Part shown: positions 35,493 to 47,807 of the stretch, in pieces | Layout of the letters: the number at the start of each line of letters is the position of its first letter | Numbering within the stretch: the stretch's first letter is position 1 | The notes under the pieces: generated by a model | What the model was told of the DNA's origin: nothing | The model's input: the letters and a program-made list of their open reading frames with translations, nothing else | Databases searched by the model: none | Position numbers and translations under genes: made by a program | DNA from: Massospora cicadina | Lineage: Eukaryota > Entomophthoromycota > Entomophthoromycetes > Entomophthorales > Entomophthoraceae | Length of the DNA: 64,000 bases | Assembly (NCBI GenBank): GCA_022478985.1 | Contig: JAKSZP010014455.1 | Span: 186,001 to 250,000 of the forward strand | Reading direction: 5' to 3'

Positions 35493-36200
35493 GCTAATGG
35501 CACATAATTTGACATTATTAAATAGCAGGAGTAGTGAGACATATAACTGCTGTTAATTAAAATATTGGATCATTGTATTACTGATATTGAACTAGGAAAG
35601 TTAAAACTATGAAAAATAAGAGGATTTTTTATTATATTAGTGGCAGCGAAAGGGCAAAAAGAGAACCCTTTTAGATCTTCTGCTTAGTATTTAATTTAAC
35701 TTGGGGCTCAGACAGAGATAGGCATGAATTTTAATATTAGATTTGAACCTATTTAGGAAATATGAGTTGTCAACCTATCAGAGCTTTCAAACTCACTTTG
35801 CTTCAATGAAACAGCTGATGGAGGATCAATTGTAGGCAAGGCTAACCCGTGGGGTATTGATTTAATATACTTTAGCCAATAACTGTGAGCAAATTAGTTG
35901 CACCTTGGGGGATCCCTGCCAAGCCTATAAAAGGGGTTGGTCCCCGCTTAGATGATTTTATGAACTATAAGTGGGCCGGGGAGGAACCTCTGATGGATTT
36001 CCTGATTTCGCTGCATTTCCATGCGTTTGCTTACCCAAACTCAATCTATTTGGCCAACTCTTATTAATAATTTTATTTTCCCTACTCAAAGGGTTCCACC
36101 AAGAATCAGCAGGGTCTTTTGGCTGATTTTGTCTTTAATTTCGTCATTATTTTGAACCAGAACACTCTATAACATAATATTATTTTAATTTTCTGAAAGG
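35493..36200 (-). repeat. LTR, right copy (5' LTR for the minus-strand genes)
   Basis: It matches the left copy including CCTATAAAAGGGG (35925-35937). The TATA-like box points to +, opposite to gag-pol. I could not identify a primer-binding site next to it. Confidence 0.85.
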
Positions 36201-36986
36201 ACGCAAAAGGCCAGCTTTTCTTATTGTAACCTGTAGGCCTTGGTAGAGCGTATGGCTCTTTGGTGGGTCGTTGGTAATCTTGCATCATTACCAAGGTAGT
36301 TCATTGTCAGTGTCAAACATTGTAAAAAGGAAGTAAATTTTTTGGGAACCATTATAGTATAGATGTTTTATGCAAAATTTCATTATAAAAGAAAGGGAGG
36401 CTGGTGATAAATTTCTAAATTGGGCCATTAGGATGCCAGACCCTTTTTAGACAATCCAAAAAAGATTTAAAAATGATAATTTGGCTCGCATGCCTAGTCT
36501 ATTATAACTCTCCTATGATCGTCATAGTGAGAAAAAGCTCATTGTTAGTTCATTTAAAATTTATATGAGATTTCTATATGGGAAAATATGGATTACAACA
36601 GCTATAACACTAGATTTTCTGATAGTATTCATATAGTGAATTTATGTACATGTTGATGGTTAATATAATTTAGATAGATAAAAACTAAAGTCAGTAGAAT
36701 TACATGAAATATATACTTTTTGTGATACTTATAGCACAAAGTCATAAATTTTTACAAGTGATGGTATCCAGAAAAACTTTATTGTAGTCAGTCATCACTA
36801 ATATGCTTAAAAAATTTTAGTCATATTAACCTAACTAATATGCATGTTATATATTTTTATAAATAATTGTAGTATTAAGTTAAGAATTTAATATTAAAGA
36901 AAATTAAATTTTTTTATAATTTTATTTGATGTGGACTGACCTATGGTGATAATGCACTGATGAAGGGGATTCAAATTAATGGGAAA
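36201..36986. other. No recognisable gene
   Basis: AT-rich sequence beyond the right LTR. The minus open frame at 36106-36294 overlaps the LTR end and has no known motif. Confidence 0.45.
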
Positions 36987-37197
36987 GGAGGATAAAACCC
37001 AGAAAGCCTCCATGCATGGCATATGATAGCCCAGGAACTCCAATGACCGTTTTTCTATCCACTATCTTAGTTCTAGGCATTGTTGCGCAATTCCAACACA
37101 GCCATAGTTGTCCCCTACCCATAGTTCATCTACCAGAATCAAACTTTAAGAGGGAGTGGAGAGGGTCCATATTCTACCACTGGGGTATCCTCCGCTT
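36987..37197 (-). mobile_element. Second tRNA-derived SINE
   Basis: On the minus strand a tRNA-like head begins at about 37195: GCGGAGGATACCCCAGTGG (A box) followed about 45 nt later by GTTTGATTC (B-box-like). A body of about 130 bp follows. Possible target duplications are ATTAATGGGAAA (36975-36986) and ATTAATGGAAA (37198-37208). It lacks the GTCCAT..TGG LINE tail, so its partner LINE would differ from that of the first SINE. Confidence 0.55.
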
Positions 37198-37208
37198 ATT
37201 AATGGAAA

Positions 37209-38460
37209 TTAAAGCCAAGATAATACTAAAAAAGATATTTTAAAGTTTTTCTATATAATTTCAAAGATAAATGAATATAGTATCTAAACTAATCTTTAAC
37301 TTATGATCTAAAATCTATTCTCTCAGGTTATATAAAGACAATACCACATGCACTCTAGCCTTTATCTTTTGAAGAACCATGGAAACCAAATTATATCTGG
37401 ACATGATCTTACAGTTCACAAGAAAGAACATAAATTCTCAATAAGTCATTGTCATTATAGTTCATAGGCTCTATAGTCAACAAGTGGTGAGACAACTATA
37501 TAGATACATGCAAAAACCACAACGTACATCAAGGTTTGAAGCATACCTAAGAAATATGGTGAAATAAGATATATTAATGAGAACATTTAAAAAAGGATAA
37601 AAAATTAAACTAAAAATATATTAGTACCATCATAAGTAATAGCACTGTCGTTTTTAAGTTACTGCACTTGGCGTAGTACAGCGCTATTCATGAGATAAGG
37701 CAACTGTTGGAAATTTGTTTCCAAGTTCCAGGATAATCCTAATTTTTCACTAAGTAGCAATTGTTAAATCAGTGAATGTTACTAAAAATGAATTAATTAA
37801 GGGATGGAGGGTCAAACCATAATTAGCTGCCTTAAAAAGTAAAAAGTATTCAAGATGGGTCACCTTGAGACAAATATACCACACCAAGAATTTTTCTAGA
37901 AAGTACAGGCTTTGAACTTATATTAATCAAAACCTGTACTTGGGTGGAAGCATAGCTGCCTTAATTTGCCCATAATTTTGTGTTAAAGAGATAGAATGAG
38001 CCGCGCTCCGCCCTTATAGGTTTAGTATCCAACCAACTAGGAATATTAATGATATGTAAATTTAACCATTAATGAAATAAATGAAAATACAGAACCAGAG
38101 TTGTTGCTTGTAATTAGGATTTAAAGAAAATTTAGGTTATCTTAAATATAAAAAGCATTTAGTTATTGGTAACTTAAAAATTGAAAAAGCAATAATGGAA
38201 AGATATAGAAGTAATTTTGCACTTTATGCAGTTTAGTTGAAGTACTTTTTACATAAAAGCATAAAATATTACCAACACAAAGTTCAATTAGGGAAGATTT
38301 TTCTTTCCTGTTGTAATCACTTTTTGGCAACATAATTTAAGTCAAATAGTACAATTTTATACTATATTTCAGGTAAGAAGAGCATAATTCTTAAACAAGG
38401 AAAGGGTTGGGAAAACGTGGTGAAGGGCAGCGGATCTGGATCTGCACTGCCAAAGGTGTG
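37209..38460. other. No recognisable gene
   Basis: AT-rich sequence. It contains one small inverted repeat: AATAGCACTGT at 37638-37648 and ACAGCGCTATT at 37678-37688 (11 bp, one mismatch). No coding motifs. Confidence 0.45.
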
Positions 38461-38465
38461 ACAAT

Positions 38466-39420
38466 CAAGTCTTTGCCAGATTGCCACATTACCTCCATAT
38501 CCCCTTATAGGGATATGAAGACCTCAGTTAAATATTCTGACCCCTGTACCAACTGTCCCCAGCAGATCAAGTGATGTCAGGTTTGCAGGGGGCTCTCCTC
38601 TGGGGGGTGGTGTGATGTTCAAGGCCCTGCCTGACCGCTACAAAGCCTTGATCTCCTTCACATCAGAGATTAGGGCTAATACAAGCAATAAAATTATAGG
38701 GCACAAGGGTAATGACCCTTGAAAATGGCATTCTTATTAATCAGATGCCAACAAATTAAACAAACTCAAGGGTGAAGGTATAATACTTGTGGAATAGGCG
38801 ATTAGGCCAATAAAAGGCTTGACTTGAAATCCAGTGAGTGTGGGTATGTCAAAGACAAAGATAAATGGTAACCCAGCGAATCAGAGGCTGCCAACTTAAA
38901 TATTCCATGTCATGACAATGTTGATGTCAAAGAGAAATCGCAGCATAGCAAATCAGAGGTGCCAACTAAATATGCCAAGATGGGGGAATATTGAGAGCCA
39001 TGACAAAGTGCAGCTCAGTGAATAAGGATCTGACAACCCAAATTATGCCAAAAAGAGGAAACATCGAGAATAAAAAAGTGGTTTCCAGAAAATTAGAAGC
39101 CGCTATAAAAGATTTAATTAGAATCAAATTCAAAAGTATATGATAAGGACGAAATGAAAATGTTATGTTTTGATACATCCTCAAAGAGCAAAAATAAATG
39201 TGGAAAAGTATCTTTAACGTCTGGGGTACCCAACAGAAAGTCAGTAATGGACCCAGACAAGAATATTGGGACCAAGATTTTTGAGACAAGCCTGTGGAAA
39301 GCCTATCACTTGTGGACTCCACAAGAACAAATCCCCCCATAATTCTCATTTCATGAAATAAATACAACCAGACAAAGTTGTTTAGGATAACTTCATATTC
39401 TAATATATAAATTTCCTATA
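38466..39420 (-). repeat. LTR-like repeat, left copy
   Basis: It shares long segments with 40273-41400 (for example GATTGCCACATTACCTCC, CTGTCCCCAGCAG, GTGCAGCTCAGT) and, in reverse complement, with 63.55-63.80 kb. The pair in direct orientation suggests LTRs of a short element. Strand is assigned by the + element at 60.8-64 kb and is tentative. Confidence 0.65.
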
Positions 39421-40272
39421 AGTTTCAAATTTCAAAATAGATTCAAAAATCATAAAAAATCATCTTCATTTTTCAATCTCCTCTTATGTCACTATGGAAT
39501 TAGTAAGGATATCCTGAGACTCAAAAAATGTATTGCTTAAATGCTGCCGCTCATTAAGGACGAACCCTGTCTGTGTCTATCCAGTTAAGGCTCTCTTTGT
39601 TAGTGATATTCCTTCTAAGACGCCAGTGTAGCCAATGGATCCATGATTAAAGCTTGGTGTTATCGCTTGTTTTGTGGCTCAGATTATAGACCTATACAAA
39701 AAAATGACATGCCGCCATTAGAAGTCTTTGTCCGTCACATTAGACGAAGCTCCTATCCCATTCCTTCTTTCCCATGGGCAACAATTCAGTTTTTTAAGGA
39801 TTAACATGCCTGCTTTTGGGCTTGTTGCTTTATCCTGAAAACTATCCTCTTGGCCCGGTTAGGGTCAAGAGTGGCATCCCCTCCCAAGAAGGGAGTGGGT
39901 TGCCCATCTATTCACCCCAAAGGACACCTGGACTGGCCACTCCCAGAAGCACTCCTCACAACAAAGCTTGGACAAGAATTCCATTTCCTACAACCCACAA
40001 TTTCAGCTACCCAGCCCATGTACCCTGTATTACTCACCCTGCCATAAAGGACCCAAAAGGAACTCATGTTGCCTAGCTTGCTGTATGCTCAAAAGATTAA
40101 AAACCTGTCTGTGGAAATAACCCTAGCTCCGCCGGAAGACCATAAAAAGGTGTTTTTCCAAAGCATCCCTAAGGCGCCCACATCTGCCTCAAATTTTAGA
40201 AAGCCCAATCCAGGGATCCCTGCTACCACCGCCACCACCTAGGATTGAATCTTAGATGAGGTGACGATGAAC
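39421..40272 (+). pseudogene. Unidentified coding-like region between the two LTR-like repeats
   Basis: I do not recognise it. The + frame starting at 39850 runs to 40248 with one stop (TAA near 40045). It is more GC-rich and proline-rich than its surroundings, with segments such as HLDWPLPEALLTTK and LAPPEDHKKVFFQ. A second frame just upstream (39650-39800) reads WCYRLFCGSDYRPIQ then FVRHIRRSSYPIPSF. These could be one ORF broken by a frameshift. No gag or pol motif is visible, so a captured gene or a gag-like protein are both possible. Confidence 0.35.
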
Positions 40273-41400
40273 AAGTCCTTCAAGATTGCCACATTACCTC
40301 CATATCCCCATAGGGGAATATGAAGACTTCAATTAAATATCCTGACCAATGTACTAACTGTCCCCAGCAGGTCGTGTAATAACAAGAGTGAAGGGGGCTC
40401 TTCTCTGGAGAGGTGATATGACATCCAGGCTTTGACTGATTGCCACACAGCCTTGATCTCACCTGTGGCAGAGACTTAGGCTAATATGGGTAATAAAATT
40501 ATAGTGCACAAGGGCAACGACCCTTGAAAATGGCTTTTTGTTGAAACAGATGCCAACACATTAAACAGACTTGAAATCAAAGATGACAATACTTGATGAA
40601 AAAATGTTGGTCCAAGCAAAGGCCACCAACTCGAAATCTGCTGAGCGTGGTAATGTTGAGGATAAAGAAAAAAGGCTCAGTGAATCAGAGCTGCCAACCA
40701 AAATATACCGTGACAGGACAATGTCAATGACAAAGAGACATGGCGACACAGCAAATCTGAGGACACTAAACTGAATATGCCATGATAGTGGAATGTCAAG
40801 AGCTTTTAAAAAGTGCAGCTCAGTTAATCAGGAGCAGCCTATATGAACTACGCCAAATGTGGAAACATTGTGAATAGAAGAAAACAGTGGCCTAGTGAAT
40901 AATAAGCCACTGGTAAAAAAAAGTTAATTAAAATTAATCCAAAAGTTTGCTTTAAGGACAGAGTGAAAAGAACTAAGTTTTGATATGTCCTCAAAGGAGA
41001 AAAAACATGTGTAGAAATCTTTCTATAATGTCTGGGATACCCAGAGGATGGTCTTAAACGGGACCAGATGAGAATGTCAGAGGGCAAAATTCTTGAGACA
41101 AGCCCGTGCAAAGCCCATTGGCCATGGGCTCTGCGGGAACAAGTTCCCTCATTTTCTCCATTTAATGACATAAATAATACCAGATGAAGGTGTTTAGGAC
41201 AACTTCATCTTCTAATATATACAATAAAAATCTCAAGATAAAAGATTAATTTTATAATTTTAAAAACCATTTTATTGCATTTTGTGAGTGTACTTTGTAT
41301 TTTGAACAGATGAATTATACCTCAGGTCTTAACAAGGCTGCAGCCTCTCTGTACACCCTCTCTGGCAGACAGACAATATTCTGAAGCAACAGTATTGTCC
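40273..41400 (-). repeat. LTR-like repeat, right copy
   Basis: It aligns with the left copy and extends further on its right side. There the reverse complement carries GTACAGAGAGGCTGCAGCC, similar to 63398-63416. It includes imperfect tandem units of about 70 bp carrying AATCAGAG and TGCCAAC. Confidence 0.65.
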
Positions 41401-41939
41401 TTACCATCTTCCAAGGGTTTAGCAAAACCGTCCATTTTTAGCACTAGTGGTGTTTAACCCAAAAGGGGTAGCAGCCACGCATTTTTATTTGCAAATGGGC
41501 AAACAAAGGGATTATTGAATAAAAAAAATCTATTAGTTCACCTCAGCTAACAGTCTAGGAAGCCATATCAGAAGGTGAGGAAGCTTTGGAGAAACATTGT
41601 CTGGAGGGAGTTTTAGCTGGTGGACCATGGCGGACAGCATTGGGGTGGGAGCATCAGCGACATGGGGCATAAGGAGTTATAGTTACCAACAACTGTTCAT
41701 TAAGCCAAAAAACTATTGATTTAATTACCACTGCACTAGTCTGCTCGCGGGCCCTACCTGGGGCCCTCCTGTCAAATTGGTTCATGGGAATGTGGAAAGA
41801 TCATGTTTGCCACAAAAGGTACCAAATTTACTGTTGATGGCAGAAATCAAGCAAAAAATTAAGGTGATGCAACTTGCAAGTTTCTTGGTTTTTTAAAGAA
41901 ACCTAGCATCTACATTGAGTGTCCCATTTTTTGCCGCTG

Positions 41940-42530
41940 CCATCATTTGAGAATGAAATTTAAGTTTTTGAGCACAAATACACTGGCCCTTTGGGAAGTT
42001 TTGGTGAGCTCAACCAAAAATACTCCTACACTGCGCTGTACATGTTGACCCATACCATCTGCTTTGGCTCTGTAGACCTTAGAATTAAAATTGTGGAAGA
42101 ATCTAATAACGCCACAAAAATTTGGTTAGTGAACAACCTCCCTGATGGCCTGTGGATGGTTTTAACCAAATGTATATGACGGACATAATCAAAAGATATT
42201 TTTATTATTTTTGATTACCTCCCAACAACACTTGCATGCAAAGTTTTCAAGCGCCATCTCTAAGTAGGGTTGGACTCCTATGAAGAAAAAAACAATTAAA
42301 AATGAAAAGATACAACTCATGCTAACCCTTAGCATAAGGAAGGCCCACACAATCATTTCCTCTAACCCAGATGTAGCTGAGGATCTTATGAAAATACCCC
42401 ACAGCACTTTTATTATTATTGCTGTAAAACCCCTTTTTGTTCCATGCAACAGTGGAAAGTGTAGCACCCATATGCAACCTTTGATAGGCCTTTGGAAACA
42501 AGATCCACGCCAGTATCATAGATGAAACAA
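41940..42530 (+). pseudogene. LINE4 ORF1 remnant
   Basis: The frame 41991-42179 aligns with ORF1 of LINE A over ALYMLTHTICFGSVDL and LVNNLPDGLWMV (LINE A: VDLPEGQQV). The next frame (42280-42525) contains LMLTLSIRKAHTIIS and EDLMKIPHSTFIIIA, matching EDLTQILHSTFIDIA-type sequence of LINE A. No intact knuckle was seen. Confidence 0.7.
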
Positions 42531-43499
42531 GAGTATATTTAAATTCTATTATTAGGAAACGGGAAAAATAACTCTGATGTACCAAAACCTTAGATATAAA
42601 GCAAGCATTCCACTGGGGTGAATTAGGACAATACAAAATATTAAAACCTCTCCAAAGGAGCGGAAAATGGCCAAACAGGACTGCAAGCTGTCCGCAGAAA
42701 GGCAAAGGCCTCAGCAGAATTTTAAATCTCTTCTGAACAGATTCAGGAAGATATTGAGGAACACGTACCATTGAGCCAATCAAATGTTACAAATACCCAA
42801 CCAGCCAATCTATGCCAAAACAATTGACAGAAACTAATTTAGATTCTAAATTTCATTGCCAGTAATTTTTGCACTCCTCATGAATACAAATTACACTCCA
42901 AACAGAGATTAATATCAACAATTAAATTTGTCTGACAAAATGAATCCAATTGGGTATACAACAAGTGCACCGCAATGAAAAATAACAAGTTTATAAGCAA
43001 GAAGTGGCCCAAGATGCAGTAGTGAAAGGAGCAATATATAGCCATACGCCAACTCACCATTATGGAATTCGTTATAAGGATGCATTTGGTCGAGGAGAAT
43101 GAGGGAATAAGGCAAGTGGCCCTGCAAAAGACGCTCCTGAGACGCATTATGCATCTTGTAAAAATGTGGACATCGAACATAGTGGGAATCAAGGTCTTAA
43201 TGTACTGGGCCAAGAAGTTGAGTCTCCTGTAAAACCTCCCTGCGGACATCCCTTGCAATAAAGGAAACCCACTGTCCACAAGGGAATGAGGAGGCATGGG
43301 AAACATGATTCTCCCAACATTATTTCTTTGGTCACAGCACTTTGGGTTCTAGCATGTATTAACCAAAGATTATTAAAGTTTTAATAGAAATACCTTTTTG
43401 AATGGCTGCCTATTGGCTGTTACCATCTCCTGGAACAAAAAAGCACAATAAAGCCAGCGTATATGCACTGAACTATGCATATAATTGTCATATAATTTC

Positions 43500-43860
43500 T
43501 CAAATTTAACACTACTCCTTCTCCCCTCTAACACATTCTCTATAAGAGACATGAATTTTTGGGTTAATCCAAACACTGATCAGTGGCGTCACACAATAGA
43601 GGCCCCATAAGGACATGTTGAACTTCACGTTCTAAAAGCCACTTTGGGACTATATGATTTCTTACCCAAATGCTCGCCTTTCCTGAAAAAGATGACTCTC
43701 CTAAACTCTCATAATGAAAGATTACTTTCTATGTTGTGTATAGACCTTATAAAATTGCCATTAATCTTTTAATAACCCCAAATTTTAAAATTCAGAGCTT
43801 TAAAAATCAAATACTTGATTACCAGTTGTTCTGGTGACCTTTACTCCAATGAAAACACCT
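43500..43860 (+). pseudogene. LINE4 endonuclease remnant
   Basis: Short frames contain IRDMNFWV (LINE A: IGDMNCWL), then GHVELHVLKATLGLYDFLP, nearly the same as the LINE A segment around 13870-13925. Confidence 0.75.
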
Positions 43861-44614
43861 TCACAGGCACCCAGATGGTGTAGAATTTGCATAGAAAATT
43901 TCTCCAACTTGGAGTTCTATTTATGGGTTAATAATATGACTTAAACACGAGATTTTAAGACGCCCTTCTGTTCATACCAAAGACTCACTGGTCATATTTT
44001 GAAAAACAGACAGTGAACCAGATCAGACATACATTGTTGTTGAGATTCTGTGAAAGCTTTATCCATCATTAAGCGCACCTTAGATGAAAAGGATCACCTA
44101 TAAAAAATGACCAAATGAAAAGATACAACCCTTAATGGGGTGTAAATGATCTGAGGAATCCGCTTGTCTATATGCTTTTGTAAAAGAACACCTACACCGT
44201 GTTAGAGTTTAGTTTACAGCAAAAAAATTTAAAGGCGGAGAAACATGTTCTAATTTTACATTTCAGCTCATTTGACTCATAATAAACTATAGCCTGCACA
44301 TAGTTATAGCAGTCAGATACACCCATAGCAAGATTGTTGGTGTAAGTTACTACTGGAATACACAGTTTTATTCAATTTTATAAAAAACCGGTTAAACCAG
44401 CAAAGATTGAGAAGCTCCTTGATAGTTCACATATTAACACCAAAGTTTATTCTAATAATTTAGAGAATTTAAATTTTGTGAGAGAATTATGAGAAGCTGT
44501 TTGAAGTGCAACAGATGGGAAATTCCCTGGTCCTAAGGGATTCCCTATGAGTATAATAAAGCATAATTTATTAACATATCTAATCTCCTTCTAGACTCCC
44601 TGTATAAATGCATT

Positions 44615-45200
44615 ATGGAAACCTGCCTTCAACCCAGAGGCCAAGAAGCGTATACAATTACTCTTTTAAAAAAGGAAGATATGCTAAATTTATCCAACTG
44701 GCGCCCTTTCTTCCTAACCGATACTGACACCAAACTCTCCATAAAAACCATGGCTAAGCGCATAGGGGGAATAGCAACTAAGTTAATATCCCCTGCACAA
44801 TATGAATTTGTCCCCAAGAAATCCATAAGAGATACCATTCACACAGTTATAATTTCTGCCTTTCTCAAGCCTCTGGAGCGCTTGATTCCTGTATTTTTGA
44901 AAGCCTATGATTGGTTTAACTGGACATACCTTCAGGTTCTCCTTTACAAGAATTAAACTTCTAGCCAGGTTTATAATAATGATGCTTTTTACTAAATAAG
45001 CCCAATGGCTAAACATATATCAGGTTTTCTAACGGATTTAATGTGCCCATAGAGGGGGCTCCGCCCAGGTTATTCTCTAAGCCCTTCAATATATACCTTA
45101 AGCCTTGAACCACTAATCTGAAACACTAATGCTCAAAATACTGGAGTTAGCATTCTAGCCAATCACCAGTCAGAATTATGGAATTTGCAGTTGATTGTGT
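44615..45200 (+). pseudogene. LINE4 reverse transcriptase remnant
   Basis: The open frame 44615-44956 has GQEAYTITLLKKEDMLNLSNWRPFFLTDTDTK and FVPKKSIRDTIH, then AYDWFNWTYLQ. These equal the RT fingers and motif A region of LINE A. The active-site segment follows at about 45180-45195 as EFAVDCVV (FADD changed to FAVD). Confidence 0.85.
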
Positions 45201-46263
45201 GGTTAGTATATCCAACGATTGTGATATTTGCATCCTTGAGAGTACCATATAGTATATCCATGATCAGCAATGCATCACTTAATGCGGAAATAACTGATAT
45301 AAATCTACAAGGCAACTGCAGAATCATTGGTTACCTCCACTTTGGGCCAATTGATCTTTCTATCCAATAGACTCCTAACCCATTTTAACTAACGCAGTTT
45401 CTAAATCACCCCCATTAAGGACTCCAATTTTCGCCGAGCCTTCCACAGGACCTGTCTGACACTTGGGAGTATGGCTTGAGTCAGAGGGATATGTAAATCT
45501 ATCACGAAGAACCATCTCTAGGACAAAGTAACCAAGAGCATCGCCTTACTTCATGGCCAACACACAAGTCTGACAGGCTGGTCTGTATTTTCAACTGATA
45601 GCTTTTGTCCATCATTTGGTTAATGGCACATTCAATTATTTTCACATAATCTTTCAATACATCAATATATGCTCTTATACAGAGGTGGTTTTGGTCAGGT
45701 CAGAAAGCCCCTTTGCTTCTTAAAAAACTTTATTTTTCCCCAGGAAAAGTGGAGTATGTGGTGTACTAATTATCAGAAAAAATCTTCCAAATACTAGGCG
45801 CTTGGACTGCCCAGTAAGCTAGTACAGATCTGCCAAACCTACACTGGAACCATTCAGCAATATCAAAATTAAATGCGTTTTCCATATATAAGACCTAAAT
45901 CATCTAGAATCCTTGATTAGGTATCTGCCATCTCACACATCTACTGCAGGACCACATAGTAATCTTGCACATTTCAAAAGAATGCTTCTAACAATGAGAA
46001 GAGCGGAATAGAAGATCCACATACGTGGACAGACTAACCAGCAAGGCTGGCCAAATTTAACATACAGACAAGAAGTTCACAGACAAGTTGTTATAAACAT
46101 CATGGTACACCGTTGTCCAAGTACCATTGCCCATTTAGATTATCTGGATATGTTGTACATACCATACAGTCTAGAAAAATAAAAGATTAATTGGAGGTAC
46201 ATACATCATTTATTATCACAATCCCAGGTCTACACTCATTTATGAAGATTCCTTCAGAGGGTG

Positions 46264-47410
46264 TGTCAGAAAATTGACCAGACGGATTCCTCCCTATAAT
46301 ATCAAAATTATAGTTTTGGAAAATCAGTCGTGATTGACAGCTAATCTCCTAGTTTGATAATATTTTAGTGTTATATTATTTATAATCTTTTAGCTTACGC
46401 GGATTCCTAGTTTGATGCCAACTGCAAATTGTGGGTGATTGTGGAGATTTCCAGCGGCAAGCTGATGTACTTGTTATTAGCCATCTGACAATGTTTTTGC
46501 TGACTTAGTTCTGAGTTTGGTGGAATCTTAGCTTGATGCAACTGTATGTGAAGCCAATTGTAAGATTTTCCGGCAAAAAGGCAAAGTATTCATTACCAAA
46601 CATCCGATATGATTTTGCTGCCTAATTTGGAGTACCAACGACTTATGCTGAGAATGCTCAAAGTATTTATAATAATAGTAAATTTAAATACAGCTGACCA
46701 GAAAATAATGCTGAGGATGGCTCAACCTAAGTTTTGGTGATTGGGACGAGCGGAATAAGAGGGAAACACTACCATGGATGACTTCAATTGGTTGAGGTTC
46801 CAGCTTGGAGGGCCAAGGGTTTTCATAGGCGCAGTAGCCTAGAGTATAAATAGTCTTCCTTCCCTCCATTTAAAGATCTTTTTTATCCACTTTCTATTTA
46901 TTTAAAATAGCAATAGCCACTAAATTAGTAGGGGTGGTACTGGAGATCCCTGAAGTAGGAGTGGGATGACATGTATGGAGTGGCCAAAGCTGTTAGTCCC
47001 CTACTTCAGCCCTACAAGGAACCAACGGAAACCTGGCCAATCAGCCACCAACGATGACGTTCTACTGGATGTCTGCCATGATGGTGGTGCAGCGCGGGAG
47101 TGCCATAGCTGCCCAGGATGGGGTTGGACTTGCTGAGGCATATCCAAGATGGGTTGGCGATTGGTCATGAGGGTGGTGCATCGTGGGAGACCATGGCGAC
47201 CAGGATGGGGGATGGTATTGTTAGGGCACACCCGAGAGGGACCATGAGGATAAGGCAAAGTCGTTGGTCTGCTGGGCTGGTATCTGGACGTGGACTTGTA
47301 GGGGGTTGTTACGCCTATGAAGTCAAAACAACAAGGGTCAGTCAGTCTCCATACTGATTGGCCTGGCACAATAGTGGAGCCCCTATTGTTGGAAAAGCGA
47401 TTTTCAAACA
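46264..47410 (+). mobile_element. Solo LTR of 1147 bp inserted in LINE4
   Basis: It starts TGTCAGAAAATTG, ends GATTTTCAAACA (TG...CA), and is flanked by GGGTG (46259-46263) and GAGTG (47411-47415). That is a 5-bp duplication with one mismatch. Removing it restores the LINE4 codons (AGG GTG TGT). A TATA box TATAAATAG at 46845-46853 points to +. No internal sequence or second LTR is present, so it was left by LTR-LTR recombination. Confidence 0.75.
46845..46853 (+). promoter_or_regulatory. TATA box of the solo LTR
   Basis: TATAAATAG lies about 580 bp into the 1147-bp LTR, a normal place for an LTR promoter. Confidence 0.55.
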
Positions 47411-47807
47411 GAGTGTGTCTCACTGCTGAGTGGACCAAGTGTTATATTCTTCATGCACAGTATGTGGTTAACATGGAAGGTAGTACACCGCCTAGAGAAA
47501 TGTCCGCCCTCTGAGGCTATTATGAAAGAGGTTACGCGTCTCTTCCGCTAGGACAATTAGCAGTTATTCAGCCTGTACAAGAACATATTTGCTCTCATCA
47601 TAATTCTTCAATCTCTCCATCCTTATGCGGTCTAGATGTAGCAATAGTGCTATGGACAATTCATACTGTGGTCTTGGAGCTTTTTTAAGCATGACTCCTA
47701 CCCTTCATGAAATTATTTATCGCTTTCAATCTCATCTATTGAATCTCTTTCAGGCATGGTTGTTTGGCAACATGATCCCACGCAACAGAAGGCTGATAAA
47801 CTCATAG
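47411..47807 (+). pseudogene. LINE4 ORF2 C-terminal fragment
   Basis: The sequence continues after the solo LTR with the zinc-finger region (SSCTVCG, then HRLEKCPPSEAIMKEV in the + frames near 47445-47530) and with VLWTIHTVVLE and HEIIYRFQSHLLNLFQAWLFG (47650-47780). Both match LINE A. Confidence 0.8.

Larger units (their letters stand above)
29580..36200 (-). mobile_element. Gypsy element with two LTRs, minus-strand coding
   Basis: Two similar LTRs (about 29580-30288 and 35493-36200) enclose a minus-strand gag (35.1 kb), protease (33.6 kb), RT (32.8-32.0 kb), RNase H (31.9 kb) and integrase (30.9 kb). The order is Gypsy. LTR copies differ at many positions, so the insertion is old. All coding parts are broken. 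Confidence 0.88.

Noticed and set aside
37638..37688. Small hairpin AATAGCACTGT/ACAGCGCTATT as a MITE
   Set aside because: Only 11 bp with one mismatch and no target duplication.
39650..39800. Frame with WCYRLFCGSDYRPIQ...FVRHIRRSS taken as a possible tyrosine recombinase
   Set aside because: I cannot place the catalytic R-H-R-Y residues, and the open stretch is only about 48 codons.
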